Positions 45,182 through 58,232 of a stretch of 64,000 bases of DNA are shown here, piece after piece. The notes beneath the pieces were generated by a model that was given only the letters and a program-made list of their open reading frames with translations, was not told the origin of the DNA and searched no databases. Origin of the DNA: Metaphire vulgaris (lineage: Eukaryota; Annelida; Clitellata; Crassiclitellata; Megascolecidae); contig CM030849.1 of NCBI GenBank assembly GCA_018105865.1, positions 186,001-250,000 on the forward strand, written 5' to 3'. How positions within the stretch are numbered: the stretch's first letter is position 1; each line of letters starts with the position of its first letter. Position numbers and translations under genes: made by a program.

Positions 45182-45350
45182 ACTCTCAGTCAGTCTGTCT
45201 GTGCAGATGTCAGGCCTAATGGCTGTCAAGACAGGTCCACCACAACGGATTTTGCGGTATTCATAGTTCCAGAGGTATTCAGGTATGATCCACAAAGATC
45301 CTCTTTCATCAATATTTATGATCAAAAGTAACAGAACAATTATGGACATA

Positions 45351-46374
45351 GGGCGCCTCTAGCGATCTGCAACACAACGGCGCCTCTAGCGAAGTCTACT
45401 AGAACAACTAGCGAATACCCATGCAACTACTAAGGGCGCCTCTAGCGAATACCCATGCAACTACTAAGGGCGCCTCTAGCGAATACCCATGCCACTACTA
45501 AGGGCGCCTCTAGCGAATACCCATGCCACTACTAAGGGCGCCTCTAGCGAATACCCATGCAACTACTAAGGGCGCCTCTAGCGAATACCCATGCAACTAC
45601 TAAGGGCGCCTCTAGCGCCCATGCAACTACTAAGGGCGCCCTGCGAATACCCATGCAACTACTAAGGGCGCCTCTAGCGAATACCCATGCAACTACTAAG
45701 GGCGCCTCTAGCGAATACCCAAGCAACTACTAAGGGCGCCTCTAGCGAATACCCATGCAACTACTAAGGGCGCCTCTAGCGAATACCCATGCAACTACTA
45801 AGGCCTCTGCGCCTCCATGCCACTACTACCCTCTGCAACCCATGCCACTACTAAGGGCGCCTCTAGCCACTACTAAGGAATACCCATGCAACTACTAAGG
45901 GCGCCTCTAGCTTATACACCATGAACTACCCATGCAACTACTAAGGGCGCCTCTAGCGAATACCCATGCAACTACTAAGGGCGCCTCTAGCGAATACCCA
46001 TGCAACTACTAAGGGCGCCTCTAGCGAATACCCATGCAACTACTACTAGGGCGCCCATCTAAGAGGCGCCTCTAGCGAATACTAAGGGCGCCTCTAGCAA
46101 CCCATGCAACTACTAAGGGCGCCTCTAGCGAATACCCAAGCAACTACTACCCATCTGCAATACCCATGCAACTACTAAGGGCGCTCTAGCGAATGCAACT
46201 ACTAAGGCGAATACCCATGCCCATGCAACTACAACTATTATGCACTCTATCGAATATTAAGCCCGCCTCTAGCGCAACCCATGCAACTACTAAGTGTGCC
46301 TCTATCGCCCAATGGCCCGCTAGCAATGCTGGCCCAACCACTAATGGCGCCTCTAAGGGCGCCTCTAGCGAATG
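45351..46374. repeat. 34-bp minisatellite array
   Basis: Unit of 34 bp containing GGGCGCCTCTAGCGAATACC and CATGCAACTACTAA. About 20 well-kept units up to about 45800, then rearranged, truncated and scrambled copies. No unique spacers between units. The short open frames over it are repeat artefacts. Confidence 0.93.
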
Positions 46375-47690
46375 ACATTGCAACAACTATAATTCCTATG
46401 ATTCTTACTTAGTTAACAACCACGTCATAACAAAGAGCAAAAAAACGTTGAAAGTCCGGGCTAAACTGTCAGTATGGTATTTGAGAGGAAGACCAAAGGA
46501 GTGGGGAAAGAATCAGAAACCATAAAAATGTAATCCTTTTAAATTAGGCCAAATAAGTTACTTAAATAAATTGATGACTCCACAAAACTTCCTTTACTAC
46601 AAAGTCTACCATCAATTTCTCCTCTGTCCCCATCCACATAAATCACAACAACATTTGCCAACCTCTGTCATTATGAGTCGTTGAAAACCCAAATGAAATA
46701 CACAGAAGAACTCATATTCAGCGGATGGAGCAACAATTATTATTCTAGAGAAGACACTTTTACTATCCAAAATTTCCAAGTTTGTCAATGATACAAAGAA
46801 GTGCAGAAATATCGACCGACTATGATGACGGTGCCGAATATCTTGTGGAATGGTTAGTAGGGTGATCGAGGAACGAGCCGCAAGTTAAGATATCTGGTTC
46901 GTTGTACAACAACTTTTATAGACAACAGAAACAGGTTTTATAATTAATTCTCTGTGTGAAAGAAGGTCTGTTGAACAGTGTACATGTAAACAATTCAGAG
47001 ATATGAAGAAATTCAAAGACAGAAAACACAAGTCGCCATGATAATTATTGTCGATAAACAGGACGTTGGCGGTTCTTGCATCGATACTAGCGACATCTGG
47101 CAGATGGATTCTCCCAAGGTATAGCGGCATTTCAGGTTTTGTGTTAAGTGATCGCTCCTTTCTTACAGACTCCCTGCTTAGGCCCAAAGGAAAAACCATT
47201 GACCTACCTTGAAGTCGTTAATTTCTACTGGAAATTCAGGAGATCTGAGTTGGACATCAGTGTAGATTCAACAAGAATCATAAGCCCATCATTTTGTTCC
47301 ATCATGTCGACATGACATCGAGGATGAGTTTTCTCCATTCTTCTTCAGGAGTCACTGAGAAAAAATCAAAAAGAAAATGAAAAAAATTATTTACACACAC
47401 ACACAAACACACTAAAATCATATAATCGCAAAACATTTTAGGCTAGAATGCTGCTAAATGTGGAAACCGTCATCTATAGTATTAGAAACAAACTGAAATA
47501 CATGTGACACTTCTTAGATTATTATTTAAATATTAGAATATAAGAATCATTGCATTGTATATTGAATCATTGAATCAAAAGTGCTATGAATACTGAATAA
47601 TGATCCAGTATTCAAAGCACTCAACAGCGAATAAATAAAACTGAAAACATTAATTAAAACTATCTGTCGAAACAGCAACGCATTTTTATT
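46375..47690. other. Intergenic, no firm gene
   Basis: No exon can be firmly supported. A minus-strand segment at about 47360-47290 reads TPEEEWRKLILDVMS after a plausible acceptor but closes after three further codons, and has no partner exon that I can find. Confidence 0.4.
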
Positions 47691-48179
47691 AGGGCTGTTC
47701 AACGATCAATTTATTTAATCGCGCAATTAAAATTATTAATCGTGATTAATCGCATTTTCTTTAGCAACGTTATTCAGGTCCCGAAGTAGTAATTAAATTT
47801 AAATAAACAATGCACCAGTTGCACCGTTTTGATGCCTTACGCTGTACTTCATTTTCGTCTATCATTGATTTCGAAAACAAATATTATACAGTAATAATTG
47901 TTATATTCTGTTATATTTGAAATTTTAAACTCGGAACGAAAACTCCGACAGCGTCACTAATTATTGTACACATAGAAGACACGTGACCACACCACATTCA
48001 AGTGACCACGCATAACATTATATAGCGCATGTATAATCCATTTCAGTCAACTTTAAACAAAAACTCGTGACGTTATCACTTTCAAGCTCAATTTTTTAAA
48101 GTTTCGGCGATTAATTATGATGCGATTAATTTTTCAATCGCGAATTTAAAAATTTTAATCGCGATTAAAGGAGAGCACT
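47691..48179. mobile_element. AT-rich inverted-repeat element
   Basis: The left part contains TTTAATCGCGCAATTAAAA and ATTAATCGTGATTAATCG. The right part contains GCGATTAATTATGATGCG and TTTTAATCGCGATTAAAGG in inverted form. The ends AGGGCTGTTC and GAGAGCACT are loosely inverted. A non-autonomous DNA transposon is the simplest reading. Confidence 0.5.
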
Positions 48180-48497
48180 AATTTTTATAATTTTCAGGCA
48201 ACTCACTAAACAGTTTGTCTGTCTGCAGGCTCTCCTTCTCATTTGCATAAAATAACATTTGCCCAATTAATTTGGCGACGTCAGCACATGAATGATGAGC
48301 GGCTCCAGCCACCAGTAATTTCAAACGGTTCTCTGTGGTGTAGGGTGAGGGGGCATTTGCGCGTAAGGCATTATCGAAGTTATCACTTAAACAAGTTCAA
48401 AATTTCAAACATCATTGTCGCCCTCTAGCGAATAAACCAATAGCAGTCGCGCTCTGGCGAATAATTTTCAGCCCTGTCATTACTTTATAATAATAAT

Positions 48498-48545
48498 GCG
48501 ATTTAAAGTGGTTTAGGAGGCTAAGTAAGCCCGTGAGAAAACCAA
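48498..48545 (+). repeat. Family H hairpin
   Basis: ATAATAATGCGATTTAAAG then TGGTTTAGGAGGCTAAG, ending GTGAGAAAACCA; preceded by TAA repeats. Confidence 0.65.
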
Positions 48546-48569
48546 TGTAAGGCAGGTAGGTCCAATGGA

Positions 48570-48662
48570 GTTCCCAAAGTGGCAACTCATTGGCTAAGGG
48601 CCAGAATCGACCCCTACTAGACTCGTTGCCACAGATCCGTTACCCACTACGGCACCTCTTTG
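48570..48662 (-). repeat. tRNA-derived SINE head
   Basis: The minus strand reads GGTGCCGTAGTGGGTAACGG (A-box-like) and GGGGTCGATTCTGGCCC (B-box-like) at tRNA-like spacing. Confidence 0.5.
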
Positions 48663-48700
48663 CTATAATACAAATAATGATAACAACAGCAACAACAACC

Positions 48701-48750
48701 GAGATTTCAAGTGGTTTAGGAGACCAAAGCAAACAGTATGGAAACCACTG
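48701..48750 (+). repeat. Family H hairpin (diverged)
   Basis: GAGATTTCAAGTGGTTTAGG ... GTATGGAAACCACTG; same outer stem, altered loop; about 150 bp from another copy. Confidence 0.6.
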
Positions 48751-49855
48751 CAATAACTCCACATTTATAACAGAGTTTAATAATAATAATAATTATCACT
48801 AATAACCTATCAATATACGCTGCAATACACGAGCAATCGAATGAACACAATAATAATAATAATAATAATAGTAATAATAATAATGTGGTTTCATTGCACT
48901 TCTCCTGTGTTGAAGCCACTGTCTTCAAAAACATTCACTTTGTATCAATAGGCCTAATAATAATAATAATAGTAATAAGAATAATGTGGCTTCACTTTAA
49001 AAATCTAAAATAATTCACACAGCAAAGTAGCAGAAGGCAGCAATTTGCATCAAATGAAATTTAGCTTTTAATAAATGTACAAATGAAACACCCATTGGTA
49101 AGCACCGTCCACTGTCCTACATTAAAGTAAGCACCCTTTCCCCTCCCCCAAGCAAAGCACAATCTACATCACGTGACTGTGCAGTCTTCATATCTAGCAA
49201 ATGACTGATTCAGTTCTCAGAACAAATGAAAAAATCATAGAAGATCCGAGATAAGACCAAAAGAATACGCAACCGAAGAGCACCATCCGATAGCAAGTGA
49301 TATTATCATCGGCAAAAGCAAACACCTGGAAAGTGAATCCAATTGAAACAAAAACAACATTTTCAAACAGGAATTTCTTACTCATTACACGTCACTTGAG
49401 ACGAAACCAACGAAGAATCTCAACAGGAACATTTTAACGTTGAACAAACAATTAAATGACTGTGTTTCTTTATTTCTAAATTAAATTACCAGAGGACGCA
49501 CAACTTATTATTCATAATTATAATTAAAACATAGAGTATGTACACTTTACAGACGGTTCGTACATCTGCCATTTCAAGGTCAAACACAAAATCAGCCAAC
49601 ATTTTATACACAGAGGTCACAAGACCCAAATAACTTCCCCAATAATTAGAGGCAAGCAACTTCACCAAGGCTGTGGTGCAGTGTGTTTGTGATTCAGTGA
49701 ACTCACCTAAACCCATTATGCCATCAAAGACAGCACAATCTCATGTCATCAAAATGGTGTTCCTCCCCCACCCCCACCCACACCAGATTCAAAGCATATG
49801 ACAAATTAGACTCTCAAAGTTCTTGGCATTCAATTCCCATGCAGCTTATAAAGAC

Positions 49856-49900
49856 AGTGGTTCTCACACAGGGCAGTCCCTACTGAACCACTTTAAACCT
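49856..49900 (-). repeat. Family H hairpin (diverged)
   Basis: AGTGGTTCTCACACAGGGCA ... CTGAACCACTTTAAAC followed by TTATATTA; matches the family outer stem. Confidence 0.5.
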
Positions 49901-50295
49901 TGTTATATTATATTATATTCACTTCAAGAGACAACCAGACATGCAACTGTGCTGTGCATAAAGTTCCTTAATTTAAAAGCACTTTTACTCTGCTTTCCCA
50001 ATTACTGTGTCTCTTTACTTTGAATTGTAAACATTCAATAGATGCAAACATAATAAGACACTCTAAAATTACTGTTCTACACAATCTCTTTTGCTGTCTC
50101 TGTTTACGCAACAAATCTTCCAGCAAATACTTGTTAATCATACAAAGCAAGCATCTTCACAATTCCACCACCACACCTAAAACCAACCGTCAATTTCTAC
50201 AGCCAAGCAAACAATGGTGAGAAATTGGTGAAAACGTTAAATAACAAACAGAAGAAATGCAAAGAATCCCTTTAGATAGCGACGACTGACGTGCC

Positions 50296-52477
50296 TCAGT
50301 CAAGTTCAATGACTTCAGAAAGATCTGAATTCTTCACTTTCAGAGGTTTTTCCAAAGAGGATGAACTGCCCGTTGCCATCGGCGACATGTCCAAAGCGGC
50401 TTTTGACTTTGAAGGTTTCTGTTGACGAAGCCGCTTTGAAACAGGAAATTTTCCCCAATCAATGGCCGCTGGAGGAAGCGACCGAGAAGAGTCGTCACAG
50501 ATCATCACGTCAGAATTCCGAGGAATGGCTTTTCCCGGAGGGGGGTTCTTGAAGACGGACGAAGCGATTTCCTGGCTGATCTTATCCAGATCCAGATGGA
50601 ACTGACCATGAGGCGCCGGCTGCTGCTGCTGCTGTCGTCGGGTCAGAGGGTTCAAGTGATGACCGGTCAAACGGGAAGCATCGGTCCTCCTGCCTCCGCT
50701 GCCAGTGACGCTCGTGCCCTGCTGCCGTGCTCTGTGGAGACCCTGCTTTGCTCTGTTTGTTGAATCGTTCGCTCGTACGCATCTGTCTCTCTGGTTAACT
50801 GGAACAGTCCGATTAGTAACGCGACTTCCTCTCGACGTCTCCCGCATTGCGCGACCGGCCGCCATGGTCTGTCCGTTGCCTCTCTTCAGGTTGTTGAAGC
50901 AGATAATGTGACCGACAACTCGTCTTCTCGTTGTCTTCTGTTCCATGACGTGGTTGCCCGACGACATCTGGTTGTGCGTAACTGTTGTCGTCACCTGTTC
51001 TTCGACCGTCGACACAACGCAATGTTGACCTCCGTTCAACAACGAAGCACTCTGCGTCTGACGTCCCTCCGTCATCTGAAAAGACGAAGAACTTTTCGAA
51101 GGAGTGTTACCCGAAGGGATCACGATCACGTCATCGTCGCTTAGCAACGCCACCTCGTCACTAACTGCCTCCTTGGTCGGTTGCCATGGAACCAAAGTCG
51201 TCGAAGGTGAACTGAAACCATTTTCTTTTGATTTCCTAGCAACATTTTCATTTTGAATCGTCCGTTTTCCCATCTTGAGATGAGATGTCTTTGCTAAGCC
51301 AAAGACGATATCACAGCGGCCAGACTCCCCCGACACCTTGTTTTTCTGCGGCGAAAGAGTGTCGTCGTCCAAGCAGATGACATCACACGCAGCGACACCG
51401 GAAGAAGAAGAAGGCGGTGGCACCTCAACGGATCTCTCGACACAGCAAGCGCTTTGTGATGAACTCTCGCGATCTGTATTCTGCTGCCCTGAATTGGAGT
51501 CCAATGCACTGCAGACATTCAACTCTATGTCGGCGTCATGCGGTGTCATCTCAGACTTACCGCCGTTCTCCGACATCGGAGAGAAACTTCGCTCGGAATC
51601 ACCGGAGAGACTGAGCGTATCTCTTTCTCTCTTATCAACATCAACGACATCATCGTCATCATCATCATCATCAGGAGGTAGGACAACACAACGGAATTCA
51701 CCTGCTGCTGCTGCTGCTGCTGCCTTCGTGTCGCCAGAACGGGTCGGAGCATGCTCATTTGACGCCTTTCTGTCGACTGTATCATCCTCGGTGCACCCAG
51801 TTTCCATCTCAGGGACTAGCTTTTCTTCGGCTTCTTTCGCGAAGGGACACTGCACGGACACACTCTCAACGGTTTCCTCCGATTCAGAGGTTTCATCCAC
51901 AGTCTCAACCGCTGTGCTTTCATTGTCGTCCACGGAATTGACCTCTTCCGCCTTCCCTGCCGCCTTCTCCATCTCTTCCACGTCGTCCATAATAGCCTTG
52001 TCCTCTTCCTCATCCTCTTCAGTCTCCTCCTCTTTCTCTTCCTCTCCATCCTCTTCTTCGTCTCCGTCCGCCTCCTGCTTCTGTGCAAATTTATTGATGA
52101 CCTTCAGAACAGAAACATTCATGATGTAAACACCATTTCTGAATTTTCTAATGACAAAAATTAACACATATACTTTTACTCAAAACATTCATCATCACAA
52201 ATAGCGGATAACTTAAAAGCACCCAAAGACGCCTCTTACTTACTTACCTATCGTGTGCCCCCAACTCCAACAATAAGGAAACATTAATTAAATGAAACCA
52301 GAAATGACAAAAGGAGGAACCAGTGACAATCGAGTGGCAGTCAAGTCAATCTAGATACCTCCTCCAGATTTGATTTTGAAATTTTCATGTTGGCGTCCAA
52401 CTTCTGGCGCAAAGACGAATCAAATCTCGCAGGATCATCACCAGGTCTAAGGATAAACCAAAAATCAACACATCCAC

Positions 52478-52514
<37 letters not shown>

Positions 52515-55500
52515 AGCGGCAATAAACATAATTCCAGTATCATAACACTTGAGACCATTTCTTGGTGAATATGACCTCTGCGTAAAACCTGGGCAGGAAA
52601 TACGAGGAATAGCAAAAATTATTGAAGTAAATGCCGTAATGAGCTGTAAAACACGGAATAAAATACCAATCAAATCCTGTTTATTATTTACACAAATACT
52701 GCGACTGCCTACCTGGACCTACAACCTTGACCACCACGGACTACGGACTATGGATTTCACCCAGAGTCCCAGACTGAGCGCTCGTGAATAAACTGGTGCA
52801 CTGCGCCAAGCTTTCGGACAGCGCTATAGAAATTTCGTCTTACTTACATACTTACTTACTTACTTCTACTGATGTCTTGACATTACAACAACATTACCAG
52901 TGATGTCTGTACATTAAACACAGCATCACCAAGACACAACGATAATGACTTTTTTTTCTGCAAAAAGTGCTGAGCCAATCAAAACTAAATTCTAACTAAA
53001 TCCTGCCATTTTTTTCTGTCCTCTCAGACCTGACGCTGTCCGTAAGATGGCAGCCAGAGTTTTCCGCAAAGTCCGCCATTCTGCGCTTCTGCAGAATGTT
53101 TCCGACGTCGGTGAAAGTGTTCTGAGCCAGACGTTCAATCGCACTTTTTCTGCAAAACAAGTGAACGCACACAAAGTGATGGTCACTAAAACCCATTTAA
53201 AAAAATTAAAACTCAAAATATCAACATCAGACACAACGACAGAATCGACATTTTCAGTGAGAATGAAAACTAAAACGACTGAATTGGGCAGCAACCGTAT
53301 TCCGAGGCCGTGTTTTCCGTTGCACTTCTCAATTATTTCGACAATGTCACCGTAGTCGGGAAACGTGTGAAACCTGTTGACATACTGCGAAATCCTTCGG
53401 TTAATCTCGGGATAACTCGTGCCTTCACAAAACAAAATCCAAAAACACAGACGCTCAGTTGAACAACGACACAAAATAAAATGGAGTTCTTGAAGGGAAG
53501 AAGACAATTGCAGAGAAAAATTCACTTAATATTTATCTTATAAACTTTGGTAAAATAAGTCCAAAATCCAATCAGAGCATTAAATACGTTCATAATAATT
53601 ATGCTCATAACCATTATGCCTGTAATCATTATGCTTGTAGTCATTACGCTCAAAATCATTACGTTCATTATAATTTTAAAACTACATTCTCCAAAATTAT
53701 CCAGCAAATCATAATGAAACTACAGACAGATTCAATACATTACCAAGAAAACCATTCAAAATATGCAACATGTCAACATCTGCTTATCATTATAACTGAT
53801 CATAATAGAACGCTTAGAGAGACATCGGAGAGGAATAATTCATAACATAAGCAGAACAACATCAGTGCAATGTTATCATCTGAAAAACAGTCAACACATT
53901 CAGGAAACAAACAGACCATTCGGTTAAGAAAAAGGTCAAACACAGGTCACTGCAACAGCAGTGACTACTGCATATGGGTCCATTCATACAGTACGCACAC
54001 ACGCACTGAGAGGGCGTAGGGGGTTGGATTTAGCATATGTACAGTGTGCAAAAGGTGTATTTTTTTGCATGCGTAAAATATGGACGAGCCCTTTACAAAG
54101 GAATCACTTGACCAATTAGAAGCAAAGAGAGAGAGAGATGTCGGGTCAAACTGACCGGCGTAGTGGAGGTTCCGTTCGGTTTCTCTTCCGGTCGTCGCCC
54201 GTCGACCCTTCAGCTGACAAAGTCGATTCCAGACTTTCACAAACCGCTCTTCTTATAGCTACATGAGAGAGAAAAAACACAACAAACAAGAATGACAATC
54301 TAGAAAGAAAGTCAGTTTTATGATCGATAAACAGAATCAGAAATTCAGTAGAATCATAATCTAAAGCAGGTTATTATTTGATCTTTTAAGAAAATTTTCA
54401 AGAATTCTACTGAAATTCACAAAAACCTGACCATAAACAGCACCGACTGGAAAGTTCATCTAACTGCACAGCTCAGATGGCAAAATGCCAACCGATACCA
54501 CAACCCAAATGCTATCAGTGGCCATTCAAGACACTTGAATATCACAAAATGAGTTTTTCTGTCAAATGTATAAATGTCTTAAGTGAAAATTCGGTGTTTC
54601 CTCATCAAAGATTAATCTGCAGTTGACAATTATTACAGAATTCGATTAACTGACCGATCCTCGAGGGTGTAGGGAGAGTCTTCCTTGTCCATGTCGTCAA
54701 GGGACAGTTCTGCCTCCTGCAACTTTTTTATCTCGTCACTTATTTTCTGAAAAACAAAAACTGCACAAGATGACAAAACGAAGAGGATAAACAGTTCTGC
54801 AAATGTAAATATAAAACTTAAAAGAAAAATAATAATAATTCATGTCAAAAAAGTAGACTTAAATGTGGGTTTCAAATTCACCAGAAGAAAAAAATTCAAA
54901 ATATTTGACTGCCCAAATAAAAACAAAACAGAATTTCTAAGAAAACATTCACTTTCAAAACCCTTTAAGTGAAATAAATGAAGAGCTAAAAATTATCCAG
55001 AAAAATTTCACTCCAAATTTATTTTTAAACAATCAAAATAATTGAAGACGTCAAATTTCAAATGTGTCTGAAAATAAAATTAAAATTCATTTGAAAGCAA
55101 AACTTCTGCAACAAAGGTAACAACTTCACAAAAGAAGAAGAACTAATGTAAACAAATCAAGACTTTCTGAAAATTAGAATAAAAATCTCAGAAAATGTAA
55201 CCTTCAGCAGTGCTTCCAATCTGCCGATGTTACGCTCAACCCGTCCTTCGTTACGTCTCTCTTCCTGATGAGCATTGTCCGAGGTAGCACCGTTCTTCTG
55301 CGCCTCTTCTTCTTTGAGTCGATCTTCACTCGGAGGCTGCTCGTGGTCAGAAGAGGAGTCGAGGAGTGCCATTCGGTCAGATGATGAAGAAGTCTGAGAT
55401 GATTCCGAATCGACCGTCAGAATCTTGCATCTTTTCAGTTCGATCCTGACCTGTGGCAATCTCAGGCCCTTAACTTCATCTAATTTTATGGATGACATAA

Positions 55501-56405
55501 GCCTTCCGTTCGTCTTGACGCCGGCCAAGTCGCTCCCGTTAACTTCCGAGGGGCCGTCCTTCGGCACCTCCGCAACCATTTCCGACATCAGCGACAGAGG
55601 TATCAGCGTACACGACGGACTTGTAACCTGACCTAGAATAGGCGACCTGACCCAGTTCTCCACTCTTCCGCCTTCCAGTTTCGGCCGCTTCGAAGCACCG
55701 CCGTGCTCAGAGCTCGACTCTCGTTTTCTGGCTGAGCCGCCGTCGTGATGGGTCTCGCGAAGGTGCTTGAGAGGCTTTGCTTTGTACACCTTCAGCTCAG
55801 TCGTGAATTCTTTGATGTAGACGTATTTGTTGTCGCGATTTGCTAGGATCTTCTTACTGCACCGGTCAACAAGGTTCGGAAAGTCGTCCGACCACAGGAA
55901 ATGGAGGTTGGTGCAGTTGTAGCGTTTCTGGAGAAGGTCGAGAACAACCGTATCATTGCGCGTCACGTCTCGACAAAGATCAATGAACTGTAAATAATTT
56001 TTCAACAAGTCAAACAACTGCAACTGGAAAGATTCCTGTAACATTTGAAACATAAATTTTAAAAACTTTGTTCACAAAAGGCTCTCATTTAGAGATCGGT
56101 GGATGCCCATGGCCAAGTCGATCATTTTTAAGATTTTCTTGTAAAAGTGAGTGAAAAAAGGTTGTCGAGTCATATAAGCCAGCAATTCACAATGGTTTAT
56201 AGATTATATAAAGCACCTACCCATGCTTGACCTCTCATTTGGATTCCCCTCTCTGCACACCACTGTCGTTCAATCAATAAAAGTTGCAGAAGAGTTTAAG
56301 AAGTAAATTTAATTGAATTTAAATCTAAAATCTGCAATCATTTACCTCTTTGAACACCTTTTCACTTCGTTCCATCTTCACATCCCCTTTCGGTTCGAGA
56401 ATTAT
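50296..56405 (-). CDS. DAXX: DAXX orthologue (H3.3 histone chaperone/SUMO-binding corepressor), 5' end missing
   Basis: Minus-strand exons: 56405-56346, 55987-55202, 54746-54655, about 54251-54156, 53422-53296, 53149-53030, 52446-52359 and 52101-50296. The N-terminal helical bundle shows SEKVFKE joined to FIDLCRD and YVYIKEFTTELK. The histone-binding part shows IGRLEALLK, EIKKLQEAELSLDDMDKEDS, VWNRLCQLKG, GTSYPEINRRISQYVNRF, TFPDYGD, HGLGIR, GCHLTDSV and RPGDDPARFDSSLRQKL, in DAXX order. The last exon starts VINKFAQ, then a long Glu-rich tract, then Ser-rich disorder. SUMO-interacting motifs: DVICLDDD, DDVIVIPS, and the extreme C-terminal SEVIELD, as in vertebrate DAXX. In vertebrates DAXX deposits H3.3-H4 with ATRX and represses transcription in the nucleus. 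Most phases agree, but 54655 (phase 2) to the next exon (phase 1 needed) is off by one. The first exon, expected to carry the start and an N-terminal SUMO motif, was not found above 56405. The protein is longer than human DAXX. Confidence 0.88.
52819..52866 (+). repeat. SINE 3' tail with CTTA repeats
   Basis: GACAGCGCTATAGAAATTTC then GTCTTACTTACATACTTAC; the phrase GCGCTATA(T/G)AAAT recurs at 36351, 42374, 56866 and, as GCGCTACATAAAT, at 33938 and 39546, which points to one dispersed family. Confidence 0.6.
53976..54096 (-). repeat. MITE family M1, copy 3
   Basis: The minus strand reads GGGCTCGTCCATATTTTACG at one end and CTGTATGAATGGACCC at the other, with the shared inner phrase GCTAAATCCAACCCC. 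It lies in a DAXX intron. Confidence 0.6.
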
Positions 56406-57479
56406 CTGCAAATCAGACAAATGTTATACAGAGATTAAATTCAAGTCAAAATTAACCTTGATATATAAATCTCAAAAACTCTCAAAAATCTCAGCAATAA
56501 CTAAACAATTCTAAAAAGTAATTTAGTCAAATATAAACTCATTACTTGTCCACAAACTTCTGCTTGTAAGTAAACACACACTTTAAAAATGTCTATCAGG
56601 AATATCCTACAAGTCAAAAGTCAAACAGTCTAACAATCAATAATTCGATTAAGTAGTCAGATATGTAAAGCTCAGAAAAATCTAACAGTCAGACAAAGAA
56701 CAGTTCCAGGTATCTTAAAGGTCAGTGTTTGTATAAAACAACGAAACTTTGAATCATGTGAAGACCGTACACCTAACATTGTATAAGGAATTCAAATAGC
56801 CAAGGCGAATGGCCTTTCAGTGGCAAATCAAGAGATCGGGAGTGTCTCTGAGTAGAAATATACGAAGGCGCTATATAAATCTTACATTACAAAATCCCAA
56901 ATTACTCAACAACTATGATCGTAACTATGATCATATTATTATCAGAACAGAAGATTTGACCGGGATCTTTAATTATTTTTCATTTGGTGTGCCATCGGCT
57001 GATGTTTCTGTGCACTATAAAGAAGCGCTATGGAAGTTTAAAATTAGATTTGATCAGAATTTTGTAGGTTAACGAAATGGCAACACACGTTATAGGCTAC
57101 AATACGACCGATCGGCAAAAATCCAAATTTCCCTCAAAATCGGTCGTTTATTTCCTGAGCTTTGAAAAAATACTCGTTACGATAAGAGAAAATTATGCTT
57201 AGATTGTCGTTTAAATAATAATTTCTATTGAAATCCCTAAAAATAATGCGACGCGCCCGATGTTGCCGCTCGACGTTTTGTAGTGCATTCTGTTAAAGTT
57301 TACTTTGAAGTAAACATAGGATTCTATAGAGGTGATTAACAGCCGTTGGGGTGAATATTAAGGTGTTTCGTTGGCGTAGCAGCCACGAAGCAACATCTAA
57401 TTCGGTTGTAGGGTGCGATTATAGTGGTTCTTACACTATCATCTTGTTGTCCGACCTGACATCATGGATCTTGTGCAAT

Positions 57480-57875
57480 GGGGCTGTCCATTATGTCAAC
57501 AATTTTTGGGCAATTTTGTACCCCTCCCCCTTGTCAACAACTGTCAACTTTCTGTTCCCCCCTATAATTACGTCAAAAACTTTGACCCCCCAGATCAATG
57601 ACAGGTCCCAATGACAAGGTTATTATTTTTGCGGTGACCATTTTCCCTGTTTTGCTCATCGAGTGTCAAAATGTGGTGGTGATGACCTATTTTGCCATGC
57701 TTTTTTCCATTGTAATAAGTAGTATTCCATGAAATTTCCTATTTTTGGATTATTTGTAAAAAGTGAAATTGTTGACGTCAATTTCTCTTGACCCCTTTCC
57801 CTCCCCTGTCAACAACTGTCAAACTTTTTCAAGCCCCCTCCCCCCTAAATTGTTGACGTAATTAATGGACAGCCC
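57480..57875. mobile_element. Harbinger-like MITE, copy 2 (empty site)
   Basis: GGGGCTGTCCATTATGTC ... GTAATTAATGGACAGCCCC, flanked by AAT on both sides (57477-57479, 57876-57878). Collinear with 22493-22980 but lacking the hairpin insertion. Confidence 0.72.
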
Positions 57876-58087
57876 CAATTGTGATTTGGTGTTTGTCATC
57901 TACTTTAAGATTATATCAGAATTCCACTGCACTGGGTGGGGGTGACTGCTGACAAAATACTCTAAAGGCTCAAGTTTTAGCTCTAATATTAATTTTTAAA
58001 AAGCTCTTCATAAATACAAAAAACACTTGTTGTTTGCATTATATTATAATGCAACATCAAAATCTCTTCACAGACTGAACTCCTTAA

Positions 58088-58140
58088 AGTGGTTTTCACA
58101 CAGGCTTACTTAGCCTCCTAAACCACTTTAAATCACATTA
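58088..58140 (-). repeat. Family H hairpin (best-kept copy)
   Basis: AGTGGTTTTCACACAGGC, TTACTTAGCCTCC, TAAACCACTTTAAATCACAT; outer and inner stems both intact. Confidence 0.72.
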
Positions 58141-58232
58141 ATTTTATCATACAGTAGTCATCATTCAAAAAAATCCCAAACTGCAACAATCTATTTAATG
58201 ATTATTAGCAATAATATCGGCATGACTCTCCA

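Noticed and set aside
45351..46374. Possible CRISPR array
   Set aside because: The 34-bp units are directly joined with no unique spacers, units vary and scramble, and the genome is eukaryotic; it is a minisatellite.
46885..47199. 104-codon minus-strand open frame
   Set aside because: No domain, no clear splice sites in frame, and composition like non-coding DNA; no partner exon found.
49194..49385. Minus-strand frame starting MSKKFLFENVVFVSIGF, like a signal peptide
   Set aside because: Hydrophobic start only. The following residues have no recognisable domain, and no convincing second exon lies downstream.
50361..52129. Several plus-strand frames opposite the DAXX last exon
   Set aside because: They are shadows of the DAXX exon: Ser-rich because the true strand is Glu/Asp-rich.
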